From NCBI RefSeq assembly GCF_041949975.1, contig NZ_JBHFQG010000025.1:1-54480 (forward strand): 54,480 nucleotides of DNA. The letters are read 5' to 3'. The translations under genes were made by a program, and so were the position numbers. This document shows, one piece after another, positions 33,444 to 41,363 of the stretch. Each line of letters opens with the position of its first letter. Position 1 is the stretch's first letter. The notes under the pieces are model-generated. The model had not been told where the DNA came from, did not search any database, and was given only the letters and a program-made list of their open reading frames with translations. The stretch comes from Alteribacillus sp041949975 (GTDB lineage: Bacteria > Bacillota > Bacilli > Bacillales > Marinococcaceae).

Positions 33444-33622
33444 ATTGTTTAGGAAATTATATTTTTAAGAATTCTGGCTAACTATCTCTATTTTATTTGA
33501 TCCGCGTTTAGCTTCAGCGCCCAGCCTCTCGGAGGCCCACACGAAATGGGTTAGTTCGGCGTTGTCACAGGAATTGACGAACTTAGCCGAACGTCATTTA
33601 AAACAGGGACTTCCGCTTTTGT
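33444..33622 (+). repeat. Structured repeat copy A
   Basis: The head GCTTCAGCGCCCAGCCTCTC (33511-33530) and the tail with CAGGGACTTCCGCTTTT match copies B and C. The inner part differs and forms its own stem GTTCGGC/GCCGAAC. About 55 bases upstream of the head (from TTGTTTAGGAAATTATA) also match copy B, so the repeat unit is longer than its core. Confidence 0.75.
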
Positions 33623-33625
33623 TAT

Positions 33626-34318
33626 TTATTCAATCGATTCATAATCAGCAGGGTTCTCAGAAGAGATTGGTTCGGTAGCATCCATATGTCCAAATAAAGA
33701 GGATTCCTCTTCTCCTTCGATCAGGATTTTGGTTTGATCATAACCAAACTGTTCCATGATTAAAGCGATTTGTTCTGTTATTGCCATTTCAGCACTAGAA
33801 CCCGCATTAGCATCTAAAAACGATTCAGAGAAAGATACTTCTGCTGTTCCGTCTTTCCCTTCCACGGATTGCACTTCTACATCATCTCCTTCAAAAGGAG
33901 ATGCAAGTTCCTCATGCTCCGGTCCATTTAACCAGGCTTGAAGAGCAGCGGCAGGAATCTCGTCTTCAGAATCGGCTTCTACTTCTTGCACTTCTTTATA
34001 TGTTTCAAGGAGTTGTTCATCGGAAAAGTACAGCGTTACATTTTCTGTAACGGTTTCTTCTTCCACAGAATTTGCTTCCGTATTTTTTTCTTCCTCTTCT
34101 GCTGCTGTATCATTTTCTTCTTGGTTTTCTTCTGGATTTTCGTCTTCTTCTGTACTTTCTTTATTGTCCTCTGTCTCTTCTTCTGTTTCATTCGTTTCTT
34201 CTTCTTCCACATCTCCACCAGTTTCTAATTCTTCATCGGTCTCTTCTCCTTGTCCGCAAGCTGCGAGGACCCCAAGGCTTAATAAAACTGTAAGTAAAAA
34301 ATTCAGTGTGCGTTTCAT
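33626..34318 (-). CDS. GerMN-domain acidic lipoprotein
   Basis: A 230-residue lipoprotein with signal peptide and lipobox LAACG (residues 18-22). An extremely Glu-rich linker (about 25-90) follows, then a GerMN domain (about 92-215) with VTLYFSDEQLL, PAAALQAWLNGPE, SFSESFLD and a late AITEQIALIMEQFG. GerMN domains occur in the germination protein GerM and in lipoprotein LpqB; they are thought to bind wall or lipid ligands. The protein would sit outside the membrane. It starts at ATG 34318 and is transcribed towards repeat copy A. Confidence 0.88.
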   Translation of the reverse strand: MKRTLNFLLTVLLSLGVLAACGQGEETDEELETGGDVEEEETNETEEETEDNKESTEEDENPEENQEENDTAAEEEEKNTEANSVEEETVTENVTLYFSDEQLLETYKEVQEVEADSEDEIPAAALQAWLNGPEHEELASPFEGDDVEVQSVEGKDGTAEVSFSESFLDANAGSSAEMAITEQIALIMEQFGYDQTKILIEGEEESSLFGHMDATEPISSENPADYESIE

Positions 34319-34564
34319 GATTTTCCCCTTTCTATATGTGTAAATCCATCTGCTTCATAGACGTTATGTATAAAGAAACAGTTACAAAAATTGTATAAAA
34401 AGTAGAAAAAGTTGTCAAAGGTCTTTCCTCCTCTGTCTTTCTTATTGGCTCTGCTTCACAAAAAAATAAATTTTTCTGAAAATAAAGTTGACGAGGATCG
34501 TACTCTGTTATACAATACATTTAAATAAATTAACTGTATTAATACAGAAAGGGTGCGAGGAGTT

Positions 34565-34708
34565 ATGAAAAGAAGAGAAAGGAAAAACATGGTTGCATTT
34601 ATTTCGAAAGTAAAAGGGACGGAGGAAAAGCATTTATCTACAATGACAGATGAGGATATCGAACATATCTACGAACAAACATATCTAGCTCATGAGAATA
34701 CCGAATAA
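34565..34708 (+). CDS. Small BH0509-family protein
   Basis: A 47-residue basic-then-acidic peptide (KRRERKNMVAFIS near 2-14, MTDEDIEHIYEQTY near 27-40). From memory it fits the small Bacillus family called BH0509, of unknown function. GAGGAG lies just upstream of ATG 34565 with short spacing, and AAAGGGTG a little further up. A strong terminator follows the stop, which supports a real small gene. Confidence 0.65.
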   Translation: MKRRERKNMVAFISKVKGTEEKHLSTMTDEDIEHIYEQTYLAHENTE

Positions 34709-34749
34709 AGTTTTAATGAACGGTAGGAGCTGTCTCAAAATCTCTTACA

Positions 34750-34793
34750 TGGTAAACAGCCGGTTTGAAAATAACGACCGGCTGTTTTTCTTG
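34750..34793 (+). terminator. Terminator of the BH0509-type gene
   Basis: AACAGCCGGT pairs with ACCGGCTGTT and is followed by T residues. Confidence 0.9.
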
Positions 34794-34976
34794 TTGTTTA
34801 GGAAATTATGTTTTTACAAGTTGTGGATAACTATCTCCATATTGTTTGATCCGCGTCTAGCTTCAGCCCCCAGCCTCTCGGGGTTAAATAACCTCCAGTC
34901 ATGAAAGGCAAAGAGCGCCTTTAGTGACTGGAGAACATTTACCTGTCGAGGCTGATCAGGGCGATTGCGCTTTTGT
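34794..34976 (+). repeat. Structured repeat copy B
   Basis: The outer stem CAGCCTCTCGG pairs with the CGAGGCTG region. An inner stem CTCCAGTCA (34893-34901) pairs with TGACTGGAG (34924-34932), and an apical AAAGGC pairs with GCCTTT. The 55 bases before the core match copy A, and the core is nearly the same as copy C on the other strand. Confidence 0.8.
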
Positions 34977-35395
34977 TCGTTTTCTCTTTTCCGCAGGCGG
35001 TGCGATTACGCTTAATCAGAAAGTTGGCAGTGGCGATCGAAGTGCACCTTCCTTAAGCATAATCTGCCGCAACATCACTAAAAAACAAGTAACTGGGACT
35101 TCAACATCTTTTCAAGATCCTTGCTTGATTACTTTGTTTCCTCGCTTTCTCCAACTTTGGTCTTCAAGGCTCTTCCTTGGTAATTGCTTTAACTTTCAAT
35201 CTCCTGCCTCGGGTTTTAAGATTCTTGCTTTGGCAAAGGAGTCACAGGAGGTACTAATCACGCGAATGCTTCGGAAAAAGAAGATGGGGCTGTCTCTTAC
35301 TTTCGAGACAACCCTATTTTTATGGTGCAAGGAGAACTTCTCGGAAACATTCATATAATTTCATATATTTTTTCACAGAAGTTCTATCCAAAAAT
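34977..35395. other. Non-coding block of unknown origin
   Basis: A 144-codon open frame spans 34924-35358, but it crosses repeat copy B, has no RBS and shows no domain, so I do not call it a gene. Near 35285-35315 GGGGCTGTCTC pairs with GAGACAACCC, with T afterwards; this terminator-like end resembles the GAGCTGTCTC at 34727 and the ends of the repeat at 11660. Confidence 0.45.
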
Positions 35396-35432
35396 GATAT
35401 AATACGGTTGTAATGTTATGGCAGGTGATAGG

Positions 35433-35528
35433 ATGAAAAAATTATCAAATAAAGGGCTGCTTGCCTTTATAGTAGCTCTGGTTGTATTATACGGAGTATT
35501 GTACTGGGTGTATGCGTTATTTTTGTAA
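35433..35528 (+). CDS. 31-residue membrane peptide
   Basis: A single hydrophobic helix (residues 8-28) after a basic MKKLSNKG start. A TATAAT-like box lies at 35397-35402, AGGTGATAGG precedes the ATG and a clean terminator follows, so it is probably an expressed micro-gene. It resembles the many small single-span peptides of Bacilli; I cannot name it. Confidence 0.6.
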   Translation: MKKLSNKGLLAFIVALVVLYGVLYWVYALFL

Positions 35529-35534
35529 AGGGAG

Positions 35535-35576
35535 GAAAAAGCTCAACGGTTTAACCGTAAGGGCTTTTCTTTTTGC
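35535..35576 (+). terminator. Terminator of the membrane peptide
   Basis: AAAAGCTC pairs with GGGCTTTT and an inner CGGTT/AACCG stem extends it; TTTCTTTTT follows. Confidence 0.85.
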
Positions 35577-35617
35577 CTTACATATTTTTCGCATAATAAA
35601 ATTACATCGGGTGATTT

Positions 35618-35644
35618 TGTAACACTTTGGAAAGAACTAACGAC
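35618..35644 (+). promoter_or_regulatory. ECF sigma promoter (SigX-type) before sigX
   Basis: TGTAAC (35618-35623), a spacer of exactly 17 bases and CGAC (35641-35644) match the SigX-type ECF promoter, 21 bases before the sigX start. It implies autoregulation. Confidence 0.8.
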
Positions 35645-35665
35645 TAAAGTATGGGAGTGTTAATC

Positions 35666-36205
35666 GTGCAAGATGAATTTGAACGGTTGTATGAAACCTA
35701 TCACCACTCTCTTTTTCAATATTTATTTTACATGGTAAGAGACAAAGAAGCAGCTGAAGAACTTGTTCAGGAAGTTTATATTAAAGTTTTTCACTCCTTT
35801 CAGTCGTTTGAAGGGAAAAGCAGTGAAAAAACATGGTTGTATTCTATAGCAAGGCACGTAGGCATTGATTGGATTCGAAAACAGAACAGAAAAAAGCGAA
35901 AATGGCTTGGGTTAATTGGTCCGCTTTCGAAAGAAGATATAAGGGACCCATCACCTTTGCCCGAAGAAATCGTTTCAGCTAGAGATGAAGTAAGAGAAAT
36001 TTATGCTGGAATGGAGAACTGCACACCAGATCAGCGCCAAGTTTTAGTGCTGCGCTACGTTGAATCTCTTTCTATAAAAGAAACGGCAGAAATATTAGGC
36101 TGGTCTGAAAGCAAGGTGAAAACTACTCAGCATCGTGCGGTGAAAAAACTCAAAGATATACTTGAACAGAAAAAAGGGTTGACAGAAAGGAGGGCAGAAC
36201 AGTGA
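35666..36205 (+). CDS. sigX: ECF sigma factor SigX
   Basis: A 179-residue ECF sigma factor. Region 2 is near residues 8-75 (LYETYHHSLFQYLFYMVRDKEAAEELVQEVY, then SSEKTWLYSIARHVGIDWIRKQ). Region 4 is near 115-165 (TPDQRQVLVLRYVESLSIKETAEILGWSESKVKTTQHRAVKKL). It is closest to SigX, which in B. subtilis responds to cell-envelope stress and alters surface charge and lipids. I start at GTG 35666, which has GGAG 9 bases upstream and aligns with known SigX starts. Its stop overlaps the rsiX start (GTGA), so the two are translationally coupled. Confidence 0.92.
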   Translation: MQDEFERLYETYHHSLFQYLFYMVRDKEAAEELVQEVYIKVFHSFQSFEGKSSEKTWLYSIARHVGIDWIRKQNRKKRKWLGLIGPLSKEDIRDPSPLPEEIVSARDEVREIYAGMENCTPDQRQVLVLRYVESLSIKETAEILGWSESKVKTTQHRAVKKLKDILEQKKGLTERRAEQ

Positions 36206-37512
36206 AAAAACGTTATTCATCGGATGAGCGGTTAAAGCAAAAGCTACAGCAATTACCTCAGGTACATGACAGCAGATCAAAAGACGAGATATACCAAAAT
36301 GTTATGAAACATAAGGAAAAAACACCTCGCAAGCCTCAGGCAGGAAAATGGGTTTTTCCTACTCTTTCAGCAGCAGCAGCTGTATTATTGTTGTTAGTGC
36401 TTCTTCCAAATATGTCTTCCACTCTGGAGCAATTCTCTTCGAATGAAGAAAGCGTCCCTCAAGAACAGCAGCAAGCTGGAGAAAGCAGTGCAGAAGACAC
36501 GCAAGAAACGGAAGAAAACGAATCAAATAATAATGAATCCGATTCTTCAGAAGTAATAGAGCGGGAGGAAAATGACGTAAAGATATCAGAAGAGGAAGAA
36601 GAACCGGCTGAAGAAACGGAAACAAACGAAGAACCCCCTGTAGAAGTGGGGGAGAAGACTCCCGTATATGAAAATTATGTAACGGCATTAACAAAGGATG
36701 ATATAGAGCAGGGCGAGAAGGCTGTGACTATTCCTCTGCAGGATTTAGAGACTTCGGTTATTGTACCTATTACCTTTTTAATTAAAGAAAGTCAGGAATC
36801 TCTGGAAGCATTCGAAGAATTGACTGAAGTATATACAGGTGAAGACGTTGGATTAGATCCATCTGCCCTCCAAGATATTGACTGGAAGTCTGGAGAAGAA
36901 GAGGAAACACCGCTTGAAGCAGAGTTTGAAGAGGAAATGCCTGAAGCAAGCAGCAGTGAAAGCGAAATGATCGTAAAAAGTCTAGAAGAAAGTATGCGTT
37001 ATTTAGGTGAAAATGAAGTTGTGCTTGAGCATAATGGAGCAGAAGGTGTGGAATTAGGCAATTATGGTGTTTTAGATCATTATACAATCGAACAGGAAAA
37101 CCGTGGGTATTATGTATACACTACAAATGAAGATATGTCTTTTCTCGTCAGCGGCAATGCAGCGAATATTTCCACCAAGAATGAAGATGGTGAATTATTT
37201 ACTTTTTTTGAGACGTTGGAACAAATGAAGACTGCTGGAGAAAATAGCAGTGTTGAGGCATCCATCCCACAAGACATGACTATTGAAGATGTAAAGGAAG
37301 AAAACGACTTGGCCAGAGTGGTATTTTCTGGAGATAGTCATATCCCTGAAAATGAAAATGGAAGGTTAATGATTGAAGCCGTCCTTTTTGCAGCGGCAGA
37401 TTTCGGTTTTGAACGTGTGTCGTTTGAAGGAGAGAATCTTGGAGAAGCAGAAGGATACAGTTTAAATGATCCTATAGATGTCCCGGTTGCTCCTAATCAA
37501 ATCGAACAATAA
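36202..37512 (+). CDS. rsiX: Anti-sigma factor RsiX
   Basis: A 436-residue membrane anti-sigma factor for SigX. The cytoplasmic N-terminus (about 1-48) is basic, one membrane span lies near 50-68 (WVFPTLSAAAAVLLLLVLLP), a Glu-rich linker follows (about 80-155) and the extracellular part carries two related lobes. Its position directly after sigX with a GTGA overlap defines its role more than its sequence, which is poorly conserved. It is longer than the B. subtilis protein (about 370) because of the acidic linker, in line with a salt-adapted organism. Confidence 0.87.
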   Translation: MKKRYSSDERLKQKLQQLPQVHDSRSKDEIYQNVMKHKEKTPRKPQAGKWVFPTLSAAAAVLLLLVLLPNMSSTLEQFSSNEESVPQEQQQAGESSAEDTQETEENESNNNESDSSEVIEREENDVKISEEEEEPAEETETNEEPPVEVGEKTPVYENYVTALTKDDIEQGEKAVTIPLQDLETSVIVPITFLIKESQESLEAFEELTEVYTGEDVGLDPSALQDIDWKSGEEEETPLEAEFEEEMPEASSSESEMIVKSLEESMRYLGENEVVLEHNGAEGVELGNYGVLDHYTIEQENRGYYVYTTNEDMSFLVSGNAANISTKNEDGELFTFFETLEQMKTAGENSSVEASIPQDMTIEDVKEENDLARVVFSGDSHIPENENGRLMIEAVLFAAADFGFERVSFEGENLGEAEGYSLNDPIDVPVAPNQIEQ

Positions 37513-37624
37513 AAAATCTTTAATGCATTGGTCTTACCTTATGTCGTAAGAAGAGTATTCTTAATGAATAATAAACTGTGTTATTGTATAATACACCAAA
37601 AGGTATGTTGGAGGGTGAATCAAC

Positions 37625-37885
37625 TTGGATTACAATGATCAAGTTAAAAATAGATTAAAGCGGATTGAAGGACAAGTTCGCGGAGTTCTCAAAATGATGG
37701 AAGAAGGAAAAGAATGTCAGGATATCGTCAGTCAGATGTCTGCTGTAAGAAGTGCATTAGATCGTACAATTGGTGTTGTGGTTAGTGAAAACCTCGAAAA
37801 ATGTGTAAGAGAGCAGATTGAACGTGGTGAAGATACAGAGGACACTATAAAAGAAGCAGTTAGCTTATTAGTGAAAAGCAGGTAA
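37625..37885 (+). CDS. cstR: CsoR-family repressor of the CstR (persulfide-sensing) type
   Basis: An 86-residue all-helical DNA-binding repressor of the CsoR/RcnR family. Cys31 and Cys60 stand at the same positions as in Staphylococcus aureus CstR. The copper-binding His of CsoR, four residues before the second Cys, is Asn56 (SENLEKC). That pattern marks persulfide sensors, not copper sensors. CstR normally controls sulfurtransferase and sulfide-oxidation genes; none lies next to it here. It starts with TTG at 37625 behind GGAGGGTG and ends before a terminator at 37972-38012. Confidence 0.87.
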   Translation: MDYNDQVKNRLKRIEGQVRGVLKMMEEGKECQDIVSQMSAVRSALDRTIGVVVSENLEKCVREQIERGEDTEDTIKEAVSLLVKSR

Positions 37886-37971
37886 ATATAAAAAGGATGC
37901 TCAAAAATGGAGTCTGCTCCGGCTGGAATACCGCTGTTAATGGGACAGGGCGGAAGCCTCACACCTAAAAC

Positions 37972-38012
37972 AGAACTTCTCCAAGTTGTTCTATGGGGAA
38001 GTTCTATTTTTG
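37972..38012 (+). terminator. Terminator after cstR
   Basis: AGAACTTCTCC pairs with GGGGAAGTTCT and is followed by ATTTTTG. The 62-codon frame that crosses it (37907-38095) is not a gene. Confidence 0.85.
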
Positions 38013-38119
38013 TCGATATATTTTTCTTTATGGCCCCCTTTATTCAACAACATTCGATAGAATATTCTGATATATTAATAATGAATGCTTGTTAAGATTA
38101 ACGATAATAGGGTGATGTT

Positions 38120-38425
38120 ATGAAGCGAGTGATAAAAAGAAAAACAGATGTTGAGGAAATGATGAATTCCTTTATTTCCTTTGCAGATTATGATGAAAAC
38201 GGCCAGAAATACTATTTCGTGTTTCAGGATAAGAAACGAGGAGGGCAATGGACTTTAATGAAAACAAAAAATAAATGGTCCATTCATGGAAAAGGAGAAA
38301 ATTATTGCGATCCGCAAGAAATTTTTTTGACCACGGAGAAAGTTATTCGATTTGCCTGGGAAAACCGAGCAGCTATCAATAACAGAAGAAGAACGCTTTA
38401 TAACCAGGAGCCTGTCAAAATGTGA
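38120..38425 (+). CDS. Conserved hypothetical protein
   Basis: A 101-residue soluble protein, basic at both ends, with an aromatic-rich middle (KYYFVFQDKKRGGQWTLMKTKNKWSIHGKGENYCD). I recognise no domain. It has the RBS GGTGA before ATG 38120, its own terminator, and normal codon use, so it is probably real. It faces the convergent rhomboid gene. Confidence 0.7.
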   Translation: MKRVIKRKTDVEEMMNSFISFADYDENGQKYYFVFQDKKRGGQWTLMKTKNKWSIHGKGENYCDPQEIFLTTEKVIRFAWENRAAINNRRRTLYNQEPVKM

Positions 38426-38443
38426 AAGGGCTCCTGTTTTTTT
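38405..38443 (+). terminator. Terminator
   Basis: AGGAGCC pairs with GGGCTCCT and is followed by G and seven T. The 5' arm lies inside the end of the preceding gene. Confidence 0.85.
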
Positions 38444-38449
38444 ACATTG

Positions 38450-39220
38450 TTAAAAAAGTCTCGAAATAATACCAACAATAACAAGAATCAGAAAGGCCCA
38501 TCCAACAAAACGGAAAATCGTCCTTGGAGGAAGAAATCGTCGTCTTTTCCACCGGTTTGGGTTAAATGTGATTTCACCCTCGCCAACAGAGGCTCGTGGG
38601 TACATATAAAATGGCCGTGCATTTTTTAGAAATAATGGAGCCATGACAGCGCCTGCGATTAAGCCAAATAAGTGAGCTATAATGTTAATTCCTGGATTGA
38701 TAAAAGTCATTATGACACCAATAACAAGAATAACAGTAATAATTTGGGCGTTTGCTGCATCAATTAAATCTTTGCGGTTAATGACCATATAAAGATAAAC
38801 ACCGAATAGACCAAAGATGGCACCGGAAGCACCAAGATGAGTGTAAAAAGGGCCTGTCAGTAAAAAAGTGGCTATATTCGCTAATATTCCCGTAGTTAAA
38901 TATACAGTAATAAATTTTGGTTTTCCTAGCATTTTTTCTAAAGCCGGCCCAAATAGAATGAGAGAAAAAGAATTAAATAGGACGTGTCCCATATCCCGGT
39001 GAAGAAAAATAGGTGAGATCAGCCGCCAATATTCTCCAGCTGCAACCGATGCGTTATTCCCCACTCCTAGTTGAAACACAGCTATTCCAAATGGTATTAG
39101 TCCGTTTGTCCAATAGGATAGGTTCATCCATAAAAACAGGAGAAAATGTATAATAATCAAGCCGGTAATAATAGGATAATTTTTTCTGAAAGAATAAAAG
39201 GTTTCATTTCTAATAAACAT
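38450..39220 (-). CDS. Rhomboid-family intramembrane serine protease
   Basis: A 256-residue membrane protein with about six spans. The catalytic Ser lies in HLGASGAIFGLFGVY and the catalytic His in INIIAHLFGLIAGAV. The HRDMGHVLFNSFSLILFGPALEKMLG segment is typical. Its place before acpS matches B. subtilis ydcA. Substrates are unknown. It is divergent from acpS. Confidence 0.92.
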   Translation of the reverse strand: MFIRNETFYSFRKNYPIITGLIIIHFLLFLWMNLSYWTNGLIPFGIAVFQLGVGNNASVAAGEYWRLISPIFLHRDMGHVLFNSFSLILFGPALEKMLGKPKFITVYLTTGILANIATFLLTGPFYTHLGASGAIFGLFGVYLYMVINRKDLIDAANAQIITVILVIGVIMTFINPGINIIAHLFGLIAGAVMAPLFLKNARPFYMYPRASVGEGEITFNPNRWKRRRFLPPRTIFRFVGWAFLILVIVGIISRLF

Positions 39221-39351
39221 GTTTACTCTCCTTTTCTCAACAAGCCATGCGGATTGAAGTTGTGGCGAACAGCGTGATACTTTATAATTTTACCATATGG
39301 AAAAAGAGAGAGACTAATGACAGCCTGCAGAAGAAGGGTGAAGTAAAAATT

Positions 39352-39711
39352 ATGATTTGCGGCATTGGGTTGGACATTGTTGAATTGGAGAGAATTAAAC
39401 GTCTTTTAGATAAAAACAGCCGTTTTGAAACAAGAGTTTTGACCCCTAAGGAGAGGGAGCGTTTAAATGATTATGATGGACAAAGAAAGGTAGAATTTGC
39501 AGGTGGCCGCTATGCTGCAAAAGAAGCATTTGCTAAAGCAGTAGGCACCGGAATATCCGGGAGGTTTGGATTTCAGGACATAGAAGTAGACTCTGATCAT
39601 TCGGGAAAACCAGTCATCACAGCTAGAGGAAATAATATGGTTGTTCATGTTGCTATTACTCATAGTAAAGACTATGCCGCAGCCCAGGTGATTTTGGAGG
39701 AGAGGTTATGA
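39352..39711 (+). CDS. acpS: Holo-[acyl-carrier-protein] synthase
   Basis: A 119-residue enzyme that transfers 4'-phosphopantetheine from CoA to Ser of acyl carrier protein, which activates fatty-acid synthesis. The magnesium-binding GIGLDIVELERI (residues 4-15) and EFAGGRYAAKEAFAKAVGTG (about 49-68) are both complete. ATG 39352 follows GAAGGGTG; the longer frame to 39247 has no RBS. NAD(P)H-hydrate repair follows 65 bases later and may be co-transcribed. Confidence 0.95.
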   Translation: MICGIGLDIVELERIKRLLDKNSRFETRVLTPKERERLNDYDGQRKVEFAGGRYAAKEAFAKAVGTGISGRFGFQDIEVDSDHSGKPVITARGNNMVVHVAITHSKDYAAAQVILEERL

Positions 39712-39776
39712 TGGCTTGTTTGCATATCTTTGAAGTTTGTCTCATAGAAATATATTGCGGTTAGGAGGGACCTGCC

Positions 39777-41315
39777 ATGCAAGTGGTCACCGGTGATGAA
39801 ATCAGGCAGGTAGATCGCTGTGCCATTGAACAAATAGGGATGAAAGAAGAGGTGTTGATGGAAAACGCCGGCAGAGCTGCTGCTCAAGAAGTGGAAAGGT
39901 TGTACAAAAATTTAGATCAAAAGAAAATAGCAGTTTTAATCGGGAAAGGCAATAATGGCGGAGATGGATTTGTAATAGCTAGAACTCTTTTAGAAAAAGG
40001 ACGAGATGTAGATGTATGGCTCTTAGCAGAGGAGAATCAATGGGAAGGAGCTGCCCTATCCCATAAACGCTTGTTTGAAGCAACTGGATATGAGGGAAGC
40101 AGCTGGTCATCTGCAGAACATTTTTTGGCAAAGGATTACGACATATTCATTGATGCTATGCTGGGAACGGGTATTTCCGGGGAACTGCGTTCTCCTTATA
40201 AAGAAGCGGCCACCTGTTTAAATGAAGCAGCTGGTGAAATCATTGCAATTGATATTCCAAGCGGAATACCGGCCGGGGAAGAGGAAGTCCCAAAAAGTGC
40301 TGTGAAAGCGGATATTACCATTACGCTTCATGTCCCTAAATGCAGTGCTTTTCTCTACCCAGCCAGAGCATATTACGGTGAAATAAAAATAGTGGATATA
40401 GGACTGCCAAATGCCGCATGGAAATCAGTTGAGGTGTCGAAACGAATATGGACAGAATCGGATGTTCGTATAACTTTGCCAAAACGGAAATCTTCTGCTC
40501 ATAAAGGCGATCATGGAAAAGGGCTTCTTGTTGGAGGATCATTATCTATGCCAGGAGCTCTCAGCATGACAGCATCTGCTTGTATATACAGCGGGGCTGG
40601 ACTGTTAACGACTGCTCTTCCATCTAGTATTCTTTCTACAATTTCAAGTAATGTACCAGAAACGATGTTTTTGCCTCTTCCGGAAAAAGACGGGGGGATC
40701 GCAGGGGAACTTATTGGAACAGATTTTACATTTGAAACTTATGATGCGGTAGCAGCTGGTCCGGGGCTGGGTAGAGAAAAAGGTATAAAAAACCTCGTGC
40801 GAAAATTGATCTTGGATGTGAAAGCACCACTTTTGTTAGATGCAGATGCCCTTTATTATTTGCCGGAATTAGCGCAGGAGATAAAACAGCGCAAGGAACC
40901 AATTATTTTAACCCCTCATCCAGGAGAAATGGCTCGGCTTACTGGGGTCTCAACAAGTGAAGTAAATAAAAAAAGATTCGACATCTCCCGCCGCTATGCA
41001 CAAGAATATGGGTGTTACTTGGTTTTAAAAGGCCCGTTCACGATTATCACTACTCCTTATGGAGAACAGTATATAAACACCACGGGCAATGAAGCCTTAG
41101 CTCGAGGCGGGACAGGCGATATTTTAACTGGAGTCACACTAGGGCTTTTACTCCAACAAGAAACCATTCTTTCATCTCTTGGTAATGCTGTCTATATGCA
41201 TGGGCTGACTGCCGATTTAGCTGTAGAGCAAAAGCATACTTCTATTTCAATGGCGTCGTCTGATTTGATTTATCACCTGCCGCTTGCATTTCGTACCATA
41301 GTTTCTTCTTTGTAA
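39777..41315 (+). CDS. nnr: Bifunctional NAD(P)H-hydrate epimerase / ADP-dependent dehydratase
   Basis: A 512-residue fusion that repairs damaged NAD(P)H. Residues 1-210 form the YjeF N-terminal epimerase domain (GKGNNGGDGFVIARTL, DAMLGTGISGELR, AIDIPSG). Residues 225-505 form the kinase-like dehydratase (HKGDHGKGLLVGGSLSMPGA, LDADALY, LTPHPGEMARL, TGNEALARGGTGDILTG). The C-terminal NARGGTGD-like block carries the ADP-site Asp. ATG 39777 follows AGGAGGG by 7 bases. Confidence 0.94.
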   Translation: MQVVTGDEIRQVDRCAIEQIGMKEEVLMENAGRAAAQEVERLYKNLDQKKIAVLIGKGNNGGDGFVIARTLLEKGRDVDVWLLAEENQWEGAALSHKRLFEATGYEGSSWSSAEHFLAKDYDIFIDAMLGTGISGELRSPYKEAATCLNEAAGEIIAIDIPSGIPAGEEEVPKSAVKADITITLHVPKCSAFLYPARAYYGEIKIVDIGLPNAAWKSVEVSKRIWTESDVRITLPKRKSSAHKGDHGKGLLVGGSLSMPGALSMTASACIYSGAGLLTTALPSSILSTISSNVPETMFLPLPEKDGGIAGELIGTDFTFETYDAVAAGPGLGREKGIKNLVRKLILDVKAPLLLDADALYYLPELAQEIKQRKEPIILTPHPGEMARLTGVSTSEVNKKRFDISRRYAQEYGCYLVLKGPFTIITTPYGEQYINTTGNEALARGGTGDILTGVTLGLLLQQETILSSLGNAVYMHGLTADLAVEQKHTSISMASSDLIYHLPLAFRTIVSSL

Positions 41316-41322
41316 AGGTTCC

Positions 41323-41353
41323 CTCCTTTGTCGTTATCTTAAGGACAAAGGAG
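41323..41353 (+). promoter_or_regulatory. Perfect hairpin masking the ydcC-like RBS
   Basis: CTCCTTTGTC (41323-41332) and GACAAAGGAG (41344-41353) form ten perfect pairs around an 11-base loop. The 3' arm contains the AAAGGAG Shine-Dalgarno of the next gene. No T run follows, so it is not a terminator. Confidence 0.7.
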
Positions 41354-41363
41354 AAATGATAAC

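Noticed and set aside
33938..34293. Phe/Leu-rich plus-strand frames opposite the GerMN lipoprotein
   Set aside because: They are the reverse reading of GAA/GAG runs and imitate membrane proteins.
34924..35358. A 144-codon open frame on the plus strand
   Set aside because: It starts inside repeat copy B, has no ribosome binding site and shows no protein domain.
37907..38095. A 62-codon frame after cstR
   Set aside because: It runs through a terminator hairpin and lacks an RBS or domain.
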